From: an uncultured Bacteroides sp.
GTDB taxonomy: Bacteria; Bacteroidota; Bacteroidia; Bacteroidales; Bacteroidaceae
Direction of reading: 5' to 3'
DNA: 64,000 nucleotides
Assembly: GCF_963677715.1 (NCBI RefSeq)
Contig: NZ_OY782493.1
Span: 248,001-312,000 of the forward strand
Below the pieces are notes generated by a model, which was not told the DNA's origin, did no database searches, and saw only the letters and a program-made list of their open reading frames with translations. Below, piece after piece: positions 55,141 to 63,985 of the stretch; the stretch's first letter is position 1; every line of letters starts with the position of its first letter. The translations under genes were made by a program, and so were the position numbers.

Positions 55141-55169
55141 ATTTTGGATGTAAATGTGTAGATAGAAAC

Positions 55170-55205
55170 AGAAATATATGCAAGATTTTTCTTGCATATA
55201 TTTCT
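55170..55205 (+). terminator. Perfect 16-bp hairpin between the two lipoprotein genes
   Basis: AGAAATATATGCAAGA (55170-55185), loop TTTT, and its exact complement (55190-55205), followed by a T-rich stretch. It lies 30 bp after the beta-helix gene stop and 18 bp before the next lipoprotein ATG. Confidence 0.85.
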
Positions 55206-55222
55206 CTATTTTTTATAATATA

Positions 55223-56038
55223 ATGATGAATCACATAATGACAAATATAAAATTATTGGCGTTTTACTTTTTAGCAACTTTCTTCTTAGGAGGTTGTGAC
55301 ACTGAAGGAGAGAATACTTATGCCGGATATATGGCATTTCAGGTGAAAATTGATTTCCAAGCTAATAAAGATGACGTTTACAAAATAGTATTTAATGGTG
55401 AAAACATTGATTTAAATAAAGCTACTTATCTTTCTGGTAGCGGTGAAATGTCTGGTACACTGTTGGCTTATAAAAATGATGAAACAATGCCTGAATTAGA
55501 AACAGAAGTGACAGTGCAGAATGGTACCGTTATTTCATTAGTTCAATTACCCGACTCTCCCATATCACTTGCATCGACAAGCACAGATGAAGAAGATCCT
55601 GAAACTCGTAATAGAATAAAAATGCGTTTTTTTTATACTCAAGAGGAATTAGGCAGTACCGCTAAGTTTGTTTTTTACATGACTGATGGTGGAGGAGATA
55701 TGAGTCAATGGGACGAAATCGCAAATATAAATTTAGAAAAGGGTAAATTCAGTCCTTATATAGAATTTGATTTAGCCAAATACTATACTCCTGAGAGTGT
55801 TGCTGCAGGTGAGTATCATGATCCTATAATTACATGTGATATTTATAATGAATCTGGTGAATTGTTATATACTCATGAAAGCCTTGCTATATGGATTGAT
55901 TGGTCGGCTGATTTGTACGAATCAGCGGATGAGAATGGCGCGCGGAGTGGATATAAGTTCATGAGCAGCCAATTAGATATTTCTGAAGAAGGGTATGGTG
56001 GTTTTAATCTTGTATTTGGTATTCCTTGGGGAGATTAA
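55223..56038 (+). CDS. Lipoprotein of unknown function
   Basis: A 271-residue lipoprotein from ATG 55223 (or 55226/55238), with signal ending FFLGGC (Cys25). The frame is open from 55178, but that ATG lies inside the terminator hairpin and the added residues are not signal-like. The body is acidic and beta-rich (YMAFQVKIDFQANKDD, GEMSGTLLAYKNDETMPE, LAIWIDWSADLYESADEN); I recognise no family. It follows the receptor and beta-helix genes, and with no room for a promoter after the terminator it is probably expressed by read-through, as a minor component of the same uptake system. Confidence 0.6.
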   Translation: MMNHIMTNIKLLAFYFLATFFLGGCDTEGENTYAGYMAFQVKIDFQANKDDVYKIVFNGENIDLNKATYLSGSGEMSGTLLAYKNDETMPELETEVTVQNGTVISLVQLPDSPISLASTSTDEEDPETRNRIKMRFFYTQEELGSTAKFVFYMTDGGGDMSQWDEIANINLEKGKFSPYIEFDLAKYYTPESVAAGEYHDPIITCDIYNESGELLYTHESLAIWIDWSADLYESADENGARSGYKFMSSQLDISEEGYGGFNLVFGIPWGD

Positions 56039-56221
56039 TTAGATTAAAAAAAATATAGGGAAGGTTAGTAGTTAGATATTTATACTTTTTATTATCATAT
56101 ATCATAAATAGAGCTTTTCAACCCAAACATATGTAAGTATGCTTTCTTTTATCTTTTGTTGGTATGACTAGATAGCTAATCCTATCCACAAACAGTGATT
56201 GCTTATACTTATTTGAGTACG

Positions 56222-56436
56222 TTTCTTTTTCACAACTTAGTCAATGTTAGGCAAGTAAAATCCTTCCCGGATTTAAGTGTCGATTCGGTAAGGATTTAAA
56301 ATTGAAATCATTTATAGTCGTTTAAAACTAAATATATTGCTTATTAATATTTTCTCGTTCTCGTTTTCTTTTTCACAATTAGGTTTTAGGCAAATTACTT
56401 CTCCGTGGTTTAAGCGTAAGCTGCGGAGAGTTTTTT
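56222..56436 (+). repeat. Two tandem copies of a structured element
   Basis: Copy 1 (56222-56297) and copy 2 (56365-56436) share TTTCTTTTTCACAA exactly (56222 and 56365), then TTAGGCAA exactly (56247 and 56386), then a hairpin whose loop contains TTTAAGTGT or TTTAAGCGT (56272 and 56409). The stems differ in sequence: AAATCCTT/AAGGATTT in copy 1 and TCTCCG/CGGAGA in copy 2, the latter followed by six T. Same layout with different stems suggests conserved RNA structure. Copies start 143 bp apart. Family not recognised. Confidence 0.6.
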
Positions 56437-56525
56437 CAAAAAAGGAAAATATTAATGGGTATGTCTGAATAGTGGAATCATAGATGCTTTAATAGATACT
56501 CTTATAATTTCAGGCAAAACTGGTG

Positions 56526-56560
56526 GAGGTGGTGTATTGTGAAATACGCTGCCTCTTTTT
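56526..56560 (+). terminator. Hairpin terminator following the repeated elements
   Basis: GAGGTGGTGTATT (56526-56538), loop GTGA, and AATACGCTGCCTC (56543-56555) pair fully if three G-U pairs are allowed; five T follow. A CAGGCAAA sequence just upstream (56511) resembles the TTAGGCAA box of the two elements before it. The remaining DNA to 56725 shows nothing clear. Confidence 0.65.
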
Positions 56561-56725
56561 AATTTATAGAAGTGTAGATAAGCTTTAATTGGCTTTCAAT
56601 ATAGCGGGAGATGCCGGCAATACGGTTTCGGGTGGTGTTTTTACAGGGAATATTGTTTTGTCATAATCTGATAAAGGTAGACTAATTTCTCTATAGTCCC
56701 TAATTGCGGCTGAACAGTTATTTTC

Positions 56726-57313
56726 TTAGCTTTGATTTTTTAGTTTATGAAAAGGAGTCAGGTATTTTTCTTTTATATTTTTGCGCAGTGTTTTGCTTAT
56801 TTGAGTAAACTGATTGCGTACTGTGTTTTCAGATAAAGAGATCTTTTGAGCAATTTCTTTGAAAGAATGATTTTGCTGGTGCATGTTGTAAATAAGATGA
56901 TCTGTTTCTGTAAAATGACTGACAAGATTAGCTATAAATTCTTCCAATTCACTGAGCTCTATCTCCTCGAACACATGAGAGTACTGATAATCATTGGGCA
57001 TATTGCTTAAATCTTCCAAACTTACCATTCGATCTTCGTGTTTGGCGTATAAGCGCCTCATGAGCAATACAAATGTGAAGAGAAAGCTATAGAGAAAGTT
57101 AAATGCCATCCCTTTGTCGTTCGTTTTTAATATGGTTGGCTTTTCCCAAAAACGCAGCCAGAACTCTTGTATAATGTCATTGGCACTCTCTTCATCCGGA
57201 GCTAATATACTGATTCGTTTAGCGATGAATGAGGCGTGACGTTTATAAAAAAGACTGAATGCATATTCGTTTCTATTTTCAATCTCATCTAACAAGTCTT
57301 TATCCGTTTTCAT
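56726..57313 (-). CDS. ECF sigma factor
   Basis: A 195-residue ECF sigma factor of normal length. Region 2 contains FYKRHASFIAKRISILAPDEESANDIIQEFW (about 22-52, shown for its extent only in part); region 4 has the HTH SFKEIAQKISLSENTVRNQF. It is divergent from the second fecR gene, which is followed by the STN-SusC/SusD pair, so it should activate that locus. Unlike the first sigma factor it has no hydrophobic C-terminal extension. Confidence 0.87.
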   Translation of the reverse strand: MKTDKDLLDEIENRNEYAFSLFYKRHASFIAKRISILAPDEESANDIIQEFWLRFWEKPTILKTNDKGMAFNFLYSFLFTFVLLMRRLYAKHEDRMVSLEDLSNMPNDYQYSHVFEEIELSELEEFIANLVSHFTETDHLIYNMHQQNHSFKEIAQKISLSENTVRNQFTQISKTLRKNIKEKYLTPFHKLKNQS

Positions 57314-57607
57314 TCTGGGTTGATATGATTTGAGTGAGCAAATGTAGGCCTAATATATATGATATCTTATTCCATCTTTGTGACGTTTATGTGAAGAAAC
57401 AAGGTTGTTTTTTATTTTTATCTTCATTATATGCTGTTTAAAGATGTAACAAGAATGTCATCGGTTTTTAAGGGAATTTAACGGTGCGAGATGTACTTAT
57501 TGAATGTACGACACTTCGGAGGAGCGATGTTTACTAAACGTATGGGAGCAGCTAATTATTAGTGCTGACTTATTTTGTTGGTGAAATAATATTAGAATAT
57601 AGAGAAA
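57314..57607. promoter_or_regulatory. Divergent intergenic region of second sigma/fecR pair
   Basis: 294 bp between divergent genes; no clear TAnnTTTG promoter and no striking repeat seen. Presumably holds ECF-dependent promoters. Confidence 0.3.
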
Positions 57608-58732
57608 ATGGTAAAAATGAATTTCACTTCGGGTGGAAAGGAAAAGTTTTTAAAAGAACTTTCTGTGATTTATTATAGATGTCTGGTGGGGAAGGCTACG
57701 GATAGCGAGTTGAAAATTGCAGAGAAGTTCGGTCATCATCTTATCGAAAAACTGCAAAAGTTCCCTGCGAAACAACAACCAATGGCAGAGGTAGAGGAAG
57801 AAAAAATGGAGGTGATGTGGAAAAGAATAACAGAGCAATTGCACATGGAGTGTCCGTTGCCCGAGACTGAAGTCTCTTTCTCTGATGAAGATTATCATAA
57901 GGCATATGAGGAGGAATGGAAGAAAACGTATAAGAAAGTGAGAAAATTAATCGTTCGCCGCTCCGTTTGGCAAGGATATGCAGCAGCTGTTGCTTTGATA
58001 GCGGTGCTGCTGGGCACTACTCTGTTTTTTTATGCTGATAAGAATAAGGTAATGAGCAGTGTGGTTGCTTCGGTAAAAGTCCGATACACTGCTACCAATA
58101 GCCTTAATAGATATACACTTGAGGATGGAACTTTGGCCGAGATGAACAGAGACAGTGAATTGAAAATAGCGGGAAGTTTTAATAATAAAACGCGTGAAGT
58201 GGCCATGGAGGGACAAATATTTTTTAAAGTGAAAAAGAATCCCGAAAAACCTTTTATTATAAGTACGCAAGGTATGAATGTAACAGTGCGAGGAACTTCG
58301 TTTGAAGTGATGTCTTATGAAGAAATAGAAGATAAACAGGTAACGGTAAGTACCGGTCGTGTAGAGGTGACCGATTCTAAGAATGGGAAATTGCTGGCGA
58401 TACTGACACCCGGCTTGCAACTTATCTTTAATCCGGATACGGGTAGCCATGAACTGAAAAAAGTGAATGCGGAAGAAATTACTGCCTGGCGTACCGGCAA
58501 GCTGGTATTGCACAATGCTTCCGTGTCCGAACTAAGACTAAGGTTGAGGCAATATTTTGGAAAAGTGTTGCTGGTAGAGGGTGGGGCTTTACGTGAGGAT
58601 GCCCGGATTACGTCTACTTTTAATTATGAAGATGTAACGATAGACAACGTGATGAAGCGGATTTGCGCCTTGTTTGGGGCAAAATACAAAATACAAAGTA
58701 ACCGGGTTATTCTGTCGGTGAATACTATATAG
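57608..58732 (+). CDS. FecR-family anti-sigma factor
   Basis: A 374-residue anti-sigma/signal transducer. Cytoplasmic segment to about residue 120, transmembrane helix about 122-142 (GYAAAVALIAVLLGTTLFF), then the FecR domain (YTLEDGTLAEMNRDSELKI, VAMEGQIFFKVKKNPEKPF, VRGTSFEVMSYEE) and a C-terminal domain ending YKIQSNRVILSV. It should pair with the divergent sigma factor and with the STN domain of the SusC encoded downstream. A second Met at 57617 is an alternative start. It is clearly paralogous to the FecR at 49.2 kb. Confidence 0.9.
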   Translation: MVKMNFTSGGKEKFLKELSVIYYRCLVGKATDSELKIAEKFGHHLIEKLQKFPAKQQPMAEVEEEKMEVMWKRITEQLHMECPLPETEVSFSDEDYHKAYEEEWKKTYKKVRKLIVRRSVWQGYAAAVALIAVLLGTTLFFYADKNKVMSSVVASVKVRYTATNSLNRYTLEDGTLAEMNRDSELKIAGSFNNKTREVAMEGQIFFKVKKNPEKPFIISTQGMNVTVRGTSFEVMSYEEIEDKQVTVSTGRVEVTDSKNGKLLAILTPGLQLIFNPDTGSHELKKVNAEEITAWRTGKLVLHNASVSELRLRLRQYFGKVLLVEGGALREDARITSTFNYEDVTIDNVMKRICALFGAKYKIQSNRVILSVNTI

Positions 58733-58962
58733 TCTGTGTACAAGGCGCGCATCGTACACAAGATATAACCAGAATCAGTTTCGGGCAAAACGGGTGAGAG
58801 CAAGGAGCTTTTGTCCTAAAAGGTTCTCTCATTTGATAGAGAACGGCCACGACTTTATCTTTTGCAAAGAGTGAAAAAATAGTTAGAATGCTATTAATCA
58901 AATTTTTACGTGAATTTAGAATGAAAAAACCAATCAGTTATTAACTAGTAAAAAGAACAGGA
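58733..58962 (+). promoter_or_regulatory. Leader of the STN-SusC gene with alternative hairpins
   Basis: 230 bp without a gene. GAGAG, CTCTC and AGAGAA segments between about 58795 and 58845 can pair in two exclusive ways (GAGAG with CTCTC, or TTCTCT with AGAGAA). This might be a structured leader or chance. Confidence 0.3.
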
Positions 58963-61900
58963 ATGAAAAAGGAAAATAAGCAAATGAGCTTAAAAATGAT
59001 TCTGCTCTTGGCAGGAATACTTTTGTTGATGCCTTGCCATGCGGAGGGATTAACAGATGGAAGGAAAGAGGCATTTAATACATGCATCAGTAAAATTGCT
59101 AAGAAATATCGGGTAGATATAACGTATGATGAAAGCAAAACGAAGATGGTTCAGGTTACGCCTGTGAATGAAAAGACTAATGCCACAGTGGAAGCTGCAT
59201 TGGCAAGTACTCTTTCGACTACGGGATTTTCCTATCGTAAGCTTTCGGATAATTCTTTTGTGATTGTAGAAAATGGGAGGGGTAGTAATTCAATGGCTTC
59301 TAAAGCCGTGCCCAGAAAGGTGACTGGGAGTGTAACCACTGCTACGGGTGAGCCTATGGTGGGAGTTACCATTATAGAAAAAGGAACTACTAACGGAACG
59401 GTGACCGATATAGATGGTCGTTTTTCTCTTCAGCTAAAGAATGAGGATGCCGCAGTAGATGTTTCTTTTGTAGGTTATGTATCCAGAAGTATTCGCCTGA
59501 CGGGCAATGATAAAATTGTGCTTCAGGAGAATGCGAAGATGCTGAATGAAGTGGTGGTAACTGCATTGGGTATTAGCAGGGAAACAAAATCATTGGGATA
59601 TTCCGTACAGAAAGTTGATGGTAGTTCCATTCAGGAATCTCATGAAACGAACTTTGTGAATGCGTTGAGCAATAAGATTGCGGGTGTACAGGTTACCAGC
59701 TCTTCGGGCGGTATAGGTGCATCTTCATCCATTCAGATAAGAGGGCAAAATTTTGTAGGTGGATATAATTACAATAATTCACCTTTGTTTGTGGTAGATG
59801 GTGTGCCCATTAGTAATAATAATGAGCAATCGACACGCAGTTTTACCGGTAGGCAGGATTATAACAATCCGAACTTCACTTCAGGAGAAAGTGAAGTGGA
59901 CTATAGCAATGCAGCAGCTGAAATTAATCAGGAAGATATAGAAAGTGTGACTGTGCTGAAAGGGCCTAATGCTTCAGCACTTTACGGAGCACGTGCGGCC
60001 AACGGAGTGATTCTAATCACCACCAAGTCGGGCAAAGGGCAAAAAGGAATGGGTGTCTCTTTCATTTCGGGTGTCTCTTTTGAAACTCCTTTGCGTTTAC
60101 CGGAATTTCAAAATTCATTCGGACAGGGCATCGAAGGAAAGTATGCTTATGCAGATGGTGCCGGCGGTGGCTTAAACGATAATCAACAGGCTAACTGGGG
60201 GCCGGCGCTCAACGGGCAACTCATTACGCAGTTTGATTCCCCTATTGATGCTTCGGGCACGCGTACGGCTACTCCGTTTGTTTCACATGGTAATCAATTG
60301 AAAGACTTTTTGCAGACGGGACATACTTTCAATAACACCATAACGCTTAGCAATGCGAACGATAAACTGAATTACCGCTTTTCATATACTAATAGTCAGC
60401 AGAAAGGAATTGTACCCAATACGGATTTGACGAAGAATACAATAGGATTGAATTCCGGTTATCAGATTGTAAAAGGGGTACGTGTGGATGCTGTTATGAA
60501 CTATGTGCATACCAATAGTGATAACCGCGCCAGTACGGGAGCAAAGAATAGTGATAATATTATGAAGATATTCTTGTATATGCCGCGTAACGTGAGCCTT
60601 AATTCGCTGCAACAACAGTGGAGGACAGGTTACGAAGGAGTGATGCAAAATACCCCTTTTGGCAATGAAACTTCTACGGGAGTGAACAATCCGTATTTTG
60701 TGGTTTATAATAATTTAAACGGGAATACTCGTGACCGTGTGTACGGTAATGCCAAACTTACTCTTGAGCTATTGAAGGGATTGTCTTTGCAACTTCGCTC
60801 GGGGCTCGATTTCTATTCAGATAAGCGAACGATGAGGCATGCCAATACGTCGGCTTCATTTTTTAATGGTTATTATCAGGAAGATGATATTAATTTTCTG
60901 GAGACTAATAATGATTTTCTGCTGACTTATAAGCTACCTATCGATTTAATTCCTGATTTTGGATTAAGTGCATCGTTTGGTGGTAATCTGATGAGCCAGA
61001 CAGCACGTAGGTTGGGGGCTATTGCTCCCGAACTGACCATACCGAATGTGTATAACCTCAGTAATAATGCCAAGCCGCTGATTGCCGGAAACACGCTTAC
61101 CCGTAAAAAGGTGAATAGTTGGTATGGCACTACGCAATTCAGCTATAAAAATGGCTTGTTTCTTGATTTGACGGGAAGATACGATTACTCCAGTGCTCTG
61201 CCTAAAGAGAATAATTCGTATTTCTATCCTTCGGCTTCGTTGAGTGCTGTGCTTACCGATTTATTCCCTGTTATTAAGAGCAATATACTGTCGTTCGTTA
61301 AGTTAAGAGGTAGTACTTCTATGGTGAGGCGCGATCTGGAGCCTTATCAGACGAGTGCTAATTATATTATATCTCAGGGATGGGGTGGCAACTCTGTAGC
61401 TACGGCAAATAATAATTATCCTAACTCTGACATAAAGCCTGAAAAGGTGGTGTCGTACGAGTTTGGTGGTGACTTCCGTTTGTTAGATAATCGCATATCA
61501 GTGGATGTGACTTATTATAACAGTGCTACTACGGACTTAATCATACCTATCACGCTTAATCCTTCGGCCGGATATGACACGAAGTTGATGAATGTGGGTA
61601 AGATGACTAATAAGGGGCTTGAATTGATGGTGAATGTTACACCTGTGCGCACCAAGGATTTTCAGTGGGATGTGACCTTTAACTTTGCCAAGAACACAAA
61701 TAAGGTGGTTCGCCTGGCTGAAGATCAGGGCATTTCACGCATCAGGCAGATAGAGCGTTGGGCTTCTCTGGAACTTCGTACGGAAAACACCAAAGGGGAT
61801 GGTTCTTATGGTTCTCTTTATGGCGATTATCTGATTTACAAGGATGGTCAGTTGCAGCTTAAAAACGGATTACCGATGGAAGAAAATGGTGACTGGGGCT

Positions 61901-62442
61901 TGCTGGGTAATGTAAATCCCGATTGGACGGGAGGTCTTGGTACAGAGCTGAAATATAAGAACTGGACGTTGAGCGCATTGCTTGGCATTCAGGAAGGTGG
62001 TTCTGTTTATTCCAGAACTTACATAGAAGGTATGCGTGCCGGAACATTGAAAGAATCACTGGCATTAAGAGATGCTGACGGAACAGGTATGATTGTGGCT
62101 GATGGCATTGACGTAAATACCGGACAGAAAAATACAATCGCTGTGCCTGTTCGCCAATATGTGCAGTCGTATTATGATAATGACAATATTGCTACGTTTG
62201 ATGCTTCGTATATTAAGCTTCGCGAAGTAAAGTTGGGCTACAAGCTTCCTCGTAAGTGGTTAAGTTCCACGCCGTTTCAAAATGTATCTTTCTCGGCTTA
62301 CGGGCGTAACTTGTTCTTGTGGACGGATGTGCCTAACATTGACCCCGAAGTGGCTTCATACGACGGTCAGCTGAAAGGTATAGAAACGATGGCAACTCCA
62401 TCTACCAAGAGCTTTGGTTTCAATATTAATATTACTCTATAA
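58963..62442 (+). CDS. SusC-like TonB-dependent transporter with STN domain
   Basis: A 1159-residue signalling transporter. Signal peptide to about residue 28 (ending PCHAEG); STN domain about 35-105 (YRVDITYDESKTKMVQVTPV); CarboxypepD_reg-like domain about 122-200 (VTGSVTTATGEPMVGVTI); motif EVVVTALGISRETKSLGYSV; plug with SVTVLKGPNASALYGARAAN; barrel ending FGFNINITL. It transports the ligand captured by the SusD encoded next and signals through the STN domain to the FecR upstream. Length is normal for STN-bearing SusC proteins. Confidence 0.92.
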   Translation: MKKENKQMSLKMILLLAGILLLMPCHAEGLTDGRKEAFNTCISKIAKKYRVDITYDESKTKMVQVTPVNEKTNATVEAALASTLSTTGFSYRKLSDNSFVIVENGRGSNSMASKAVPRKVTGSVTTATGEPMVGVTIIEKGTTNGTVTDIDGRFSLQLKNEDAAVDVSFVGYVSRSIRLTGNDKIVLQENAKMLNEVVVTALGISRETKSLGYSVQKVDGSSIQESHETNFVNALSNKIAGVQVTSSSGGIGASSSIQIRGQNFVGGYNYNNSPLFVVDGVPISNNNEQSTRSFTGRQDYNNPNFTSGESEVDYSNAAAEINQEDIESVTVLKGPNASALYGARAANGVILITTKSGKGQKGMGVSFISGVSFETPLRLPEFQNSFGQGIEGKYAYADGAGGGLNDNQQANWGPALNGQLITQFDSPIDASGTRTATPFVSHGNQLKDFLQTGHTFNNTITLSNANDKLNYRFSYTNSQQKGIVPNTDLTKNTIGLNSGYQIVKGVRVDAVMNYVHTNSDNRASTGAKNSDNIMKIFLYMPRNVSLNSLQQQWRTGYEGVMQNTPFGNETSTGVNNPYFVVYNNLNGNTRDRVYGNAKLTLELLKGLSLQLRSGLDFYSDKRTMRHANTSASFFNGYYQEDDINFLETNNDFLLTYKLPIDLIPDFGLSASFGGNLMSQTARRLGAIAPELTIPNVYNLSNNAKPLIAGNTLTRKKVNSWYGTTQFSYKNGLFLDLTGRYDYSSALPKENNSYFYPSASLSAVLTDLFPVIKSNILSFVKLRGSTSMVRRDLEPYQTSANYIISQGWGGNSVATANNNYPNSDIKPEKVVSYEFGGDFRLLDNRISVDVTYYNSATTDLIIPITLNPSAGYDTKLMNVGKMTNKGLELMVNVTPVRTKDFQWDVTFNFAKNTNKVVRLAEDQGISRIRQIERWASLELRTENTKGDGSYGSLYGDYLIYKDGQLQLKNGLPMEENGDWGLLGNVNPDWTGGLGTELKYKNWTLSALLGIQEGGSVYSRTYIEGMRAGTLKESLALRDADGTGMIVADGIDVNTGQKNTIAVPVRQYVQSYYDNDNIATFDASYIKLREVKLGYKLPRKWLSSTPFQNVSFSAYGRNLFLWTDVPNIDPEVASYDGQLKGIETMATPSTKSFGFNINITL

Positions 62443-62455
62443 ATATACTCGCAGA

Positions 62456-63985
62456 ATGAAAAAACAAATATTTACACTAGTACTTGGCGCTGCTCTTGTT
62501 ATGACCGGTTGCAGCGATTTTGAAGAGTTGAATGTAAATCCCAATAACCCGTCTACTGTTCCGGCGAATCTTTTATTGCCGGGGATAATAAGTACCGCAG
62601 TGTCTGCTATGACAGGAAGTGGAAACGATGCAGCAGGGCAATTTGTGCAACACATTAATTATCTGGGTGGAAACAATGAAAGCTTCGGGCGTTATAATAT
62701 CACGGGGGCTTCGTTTCGGGAACAATGGAACGGGCCTATGAGAAGTGTGAAAGATATTAATCAACTGCTAAGCCTGGCCGAGCAGAATAATCAACCTCAT
62801 TATAAAGCCATCGGACTGATATGCAAGGTTTATGTACTTTCGCTTATGACCGATACATATGGAGATATACCTTATGTGGAGGCTGGCAGGGCTAATGAAA
62901 ATGGTTTGGAGTTTCCTCACTTTCAATCGCAAGAAGAAGTGTATGGCTTGATGCTCGAAGACTTGGAAGCGGCCAATGTGCTGATTAAGAATATTGGCGC
63001 GGGAGCAGTGGTTAGCAACGATATCTTGTATAACGGAGATTTGGGCAAATGGCGTAAGTTTGCCAACTCACTTAAAGTTCGTATATTGATGCGTGAATCG
63101 GCTAAGAAAGATGTTTCAGCTCAGGTAGCTGCCATTTTTAATGATCCGTCAGATTATCCGGTTTTTGCTTCTTCGGATGATCAGGCAACACTGGTGTATA
63201 ACAATACGGTGGATTTTTATAATTGGTATATTCAGCCAAAGAATCTTCCTTCGGATGGTTCGGGAGTGATATTTGGTGATAACCTTCGGGTTAGTGAGGC
63301 ATTAGCCGATTCATTGAAGTCAAAGAACGATCCTCGTCTGACTGTTTTTCTGGCGCCTACAAAAAGCTCATTTACTGCCCATCAACAATCCGCATCCAGT
63401 CCGCTGGTTTACCGCGGTCAGCCGGTGGGACTAAGTACTACGGAACAGGAGTTACTTAATAAAGATAATTACTCTGTAATAGGAAGTGCCATCAGAAGCG
63501 AAAGCAGAGCTTTTGTGATGAGTTATTCCGAACTCTTGTTACTGAAATCCGAAGCCATTGTGCGTAATATGATACAAGGTAACGCCGCTGATGAGTTCAG
63601 GCGGGCGTTGGATGCTTCGCTTAGTAAATGGTCGCAAATATCATCTGCGGATAAAGCAACTTTCCTGGCTGGTAGTGCTGCTTCGCTGAGTGCTTCTACA
63701 TCTGTGGCATTGATGCAGATAGGTACGCAAGCATGGATAGATAGTTTTCTGAATGGTTTTGAGGCATTCGCCAACTGGCGTCGCACGGGTTATCCGCATT
63801 TGTATGTAGGGCCCAGTGTTGCGAGTATAATACCGGTGCGTTACATTTATTCGGATAATGAACAGAATAATCCGAATTTAATAGAATGGACCAATGAGAA
63901 GTACGGACGTATGGTAAATGAATCGGATATGGTTTGGTTTCAACCGCAGGTTTGGCCTACACCTTCAAAAAATACAATGAATTAA
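62456..63985 (+). CDS. SusD-like surface lipoprotein
   Basis: A 509-residue surface lipoprotein from ATG 62456, chosen because it gives the clean signal MKKQIFTLVLGAALVMTGC (Cys19); the frame is open from 62414, overlapping the SusC gene. After the lipobox comes FEELNVNPNNPSTVPANLLL, typical of the SusD-like group related to PF12771. The TPR region includes GDLGKWRKFANSLKVRILMR, and the end has TQAWIDSFLNGFEAFANWRR. It forms the lid of the adjacent SusC. No degradative enzymes are visible within the window, so the ligand is unknown. Confidence 0.88.
   Translation: MKKQIFTLVLGAALVMTGCSDFEELNVNPNNPSTVPANLLLPGIISTAVSAMTGSGNDAAGQFVQHINYLGGNNESFGRYNITGASFREQWNGPMRSVKDINQLLSLAEQNNQPHYKAIGLICKVYVLSLMTDTYGDIPYVEAGRANENGLEFPHFQSQEEVYGLMLEDLEAANVLIKNIGAGAVVSNDILYNGDLGKWRKFANSLKVRILMRESAKKDVSAQVAAIFNDPSDYPVFASSDDQATLVYNNTVDFYNWYIQPKNLPSDGSGVIFGDNLRVSEALADSLKSKNDPRLTVFLAPTKSSFTAHQQSASSPLVYRGQPVGLSTTEQELLNKDNYSVIGSAIRSESRAFVMSYSELLLLKSEAIVRNMIQGNAADEFRRALDASLSKWSQISSADKATFLAGSAASLSASTSVALMQIGTQAWIDSFLNGFEAFANWRRTGYPHLYVGPSVASIIPVRYIYSDNEQNNPNLIEWTNEKYGRMVNESDMVWFQPQVWPTPSKNTMN

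Noticed and set aside
57947-58513. 188-codon minus-strand frame inside the second fecR gene
   Set aside because: Antisense shadow of a conserved FecR; no domain.
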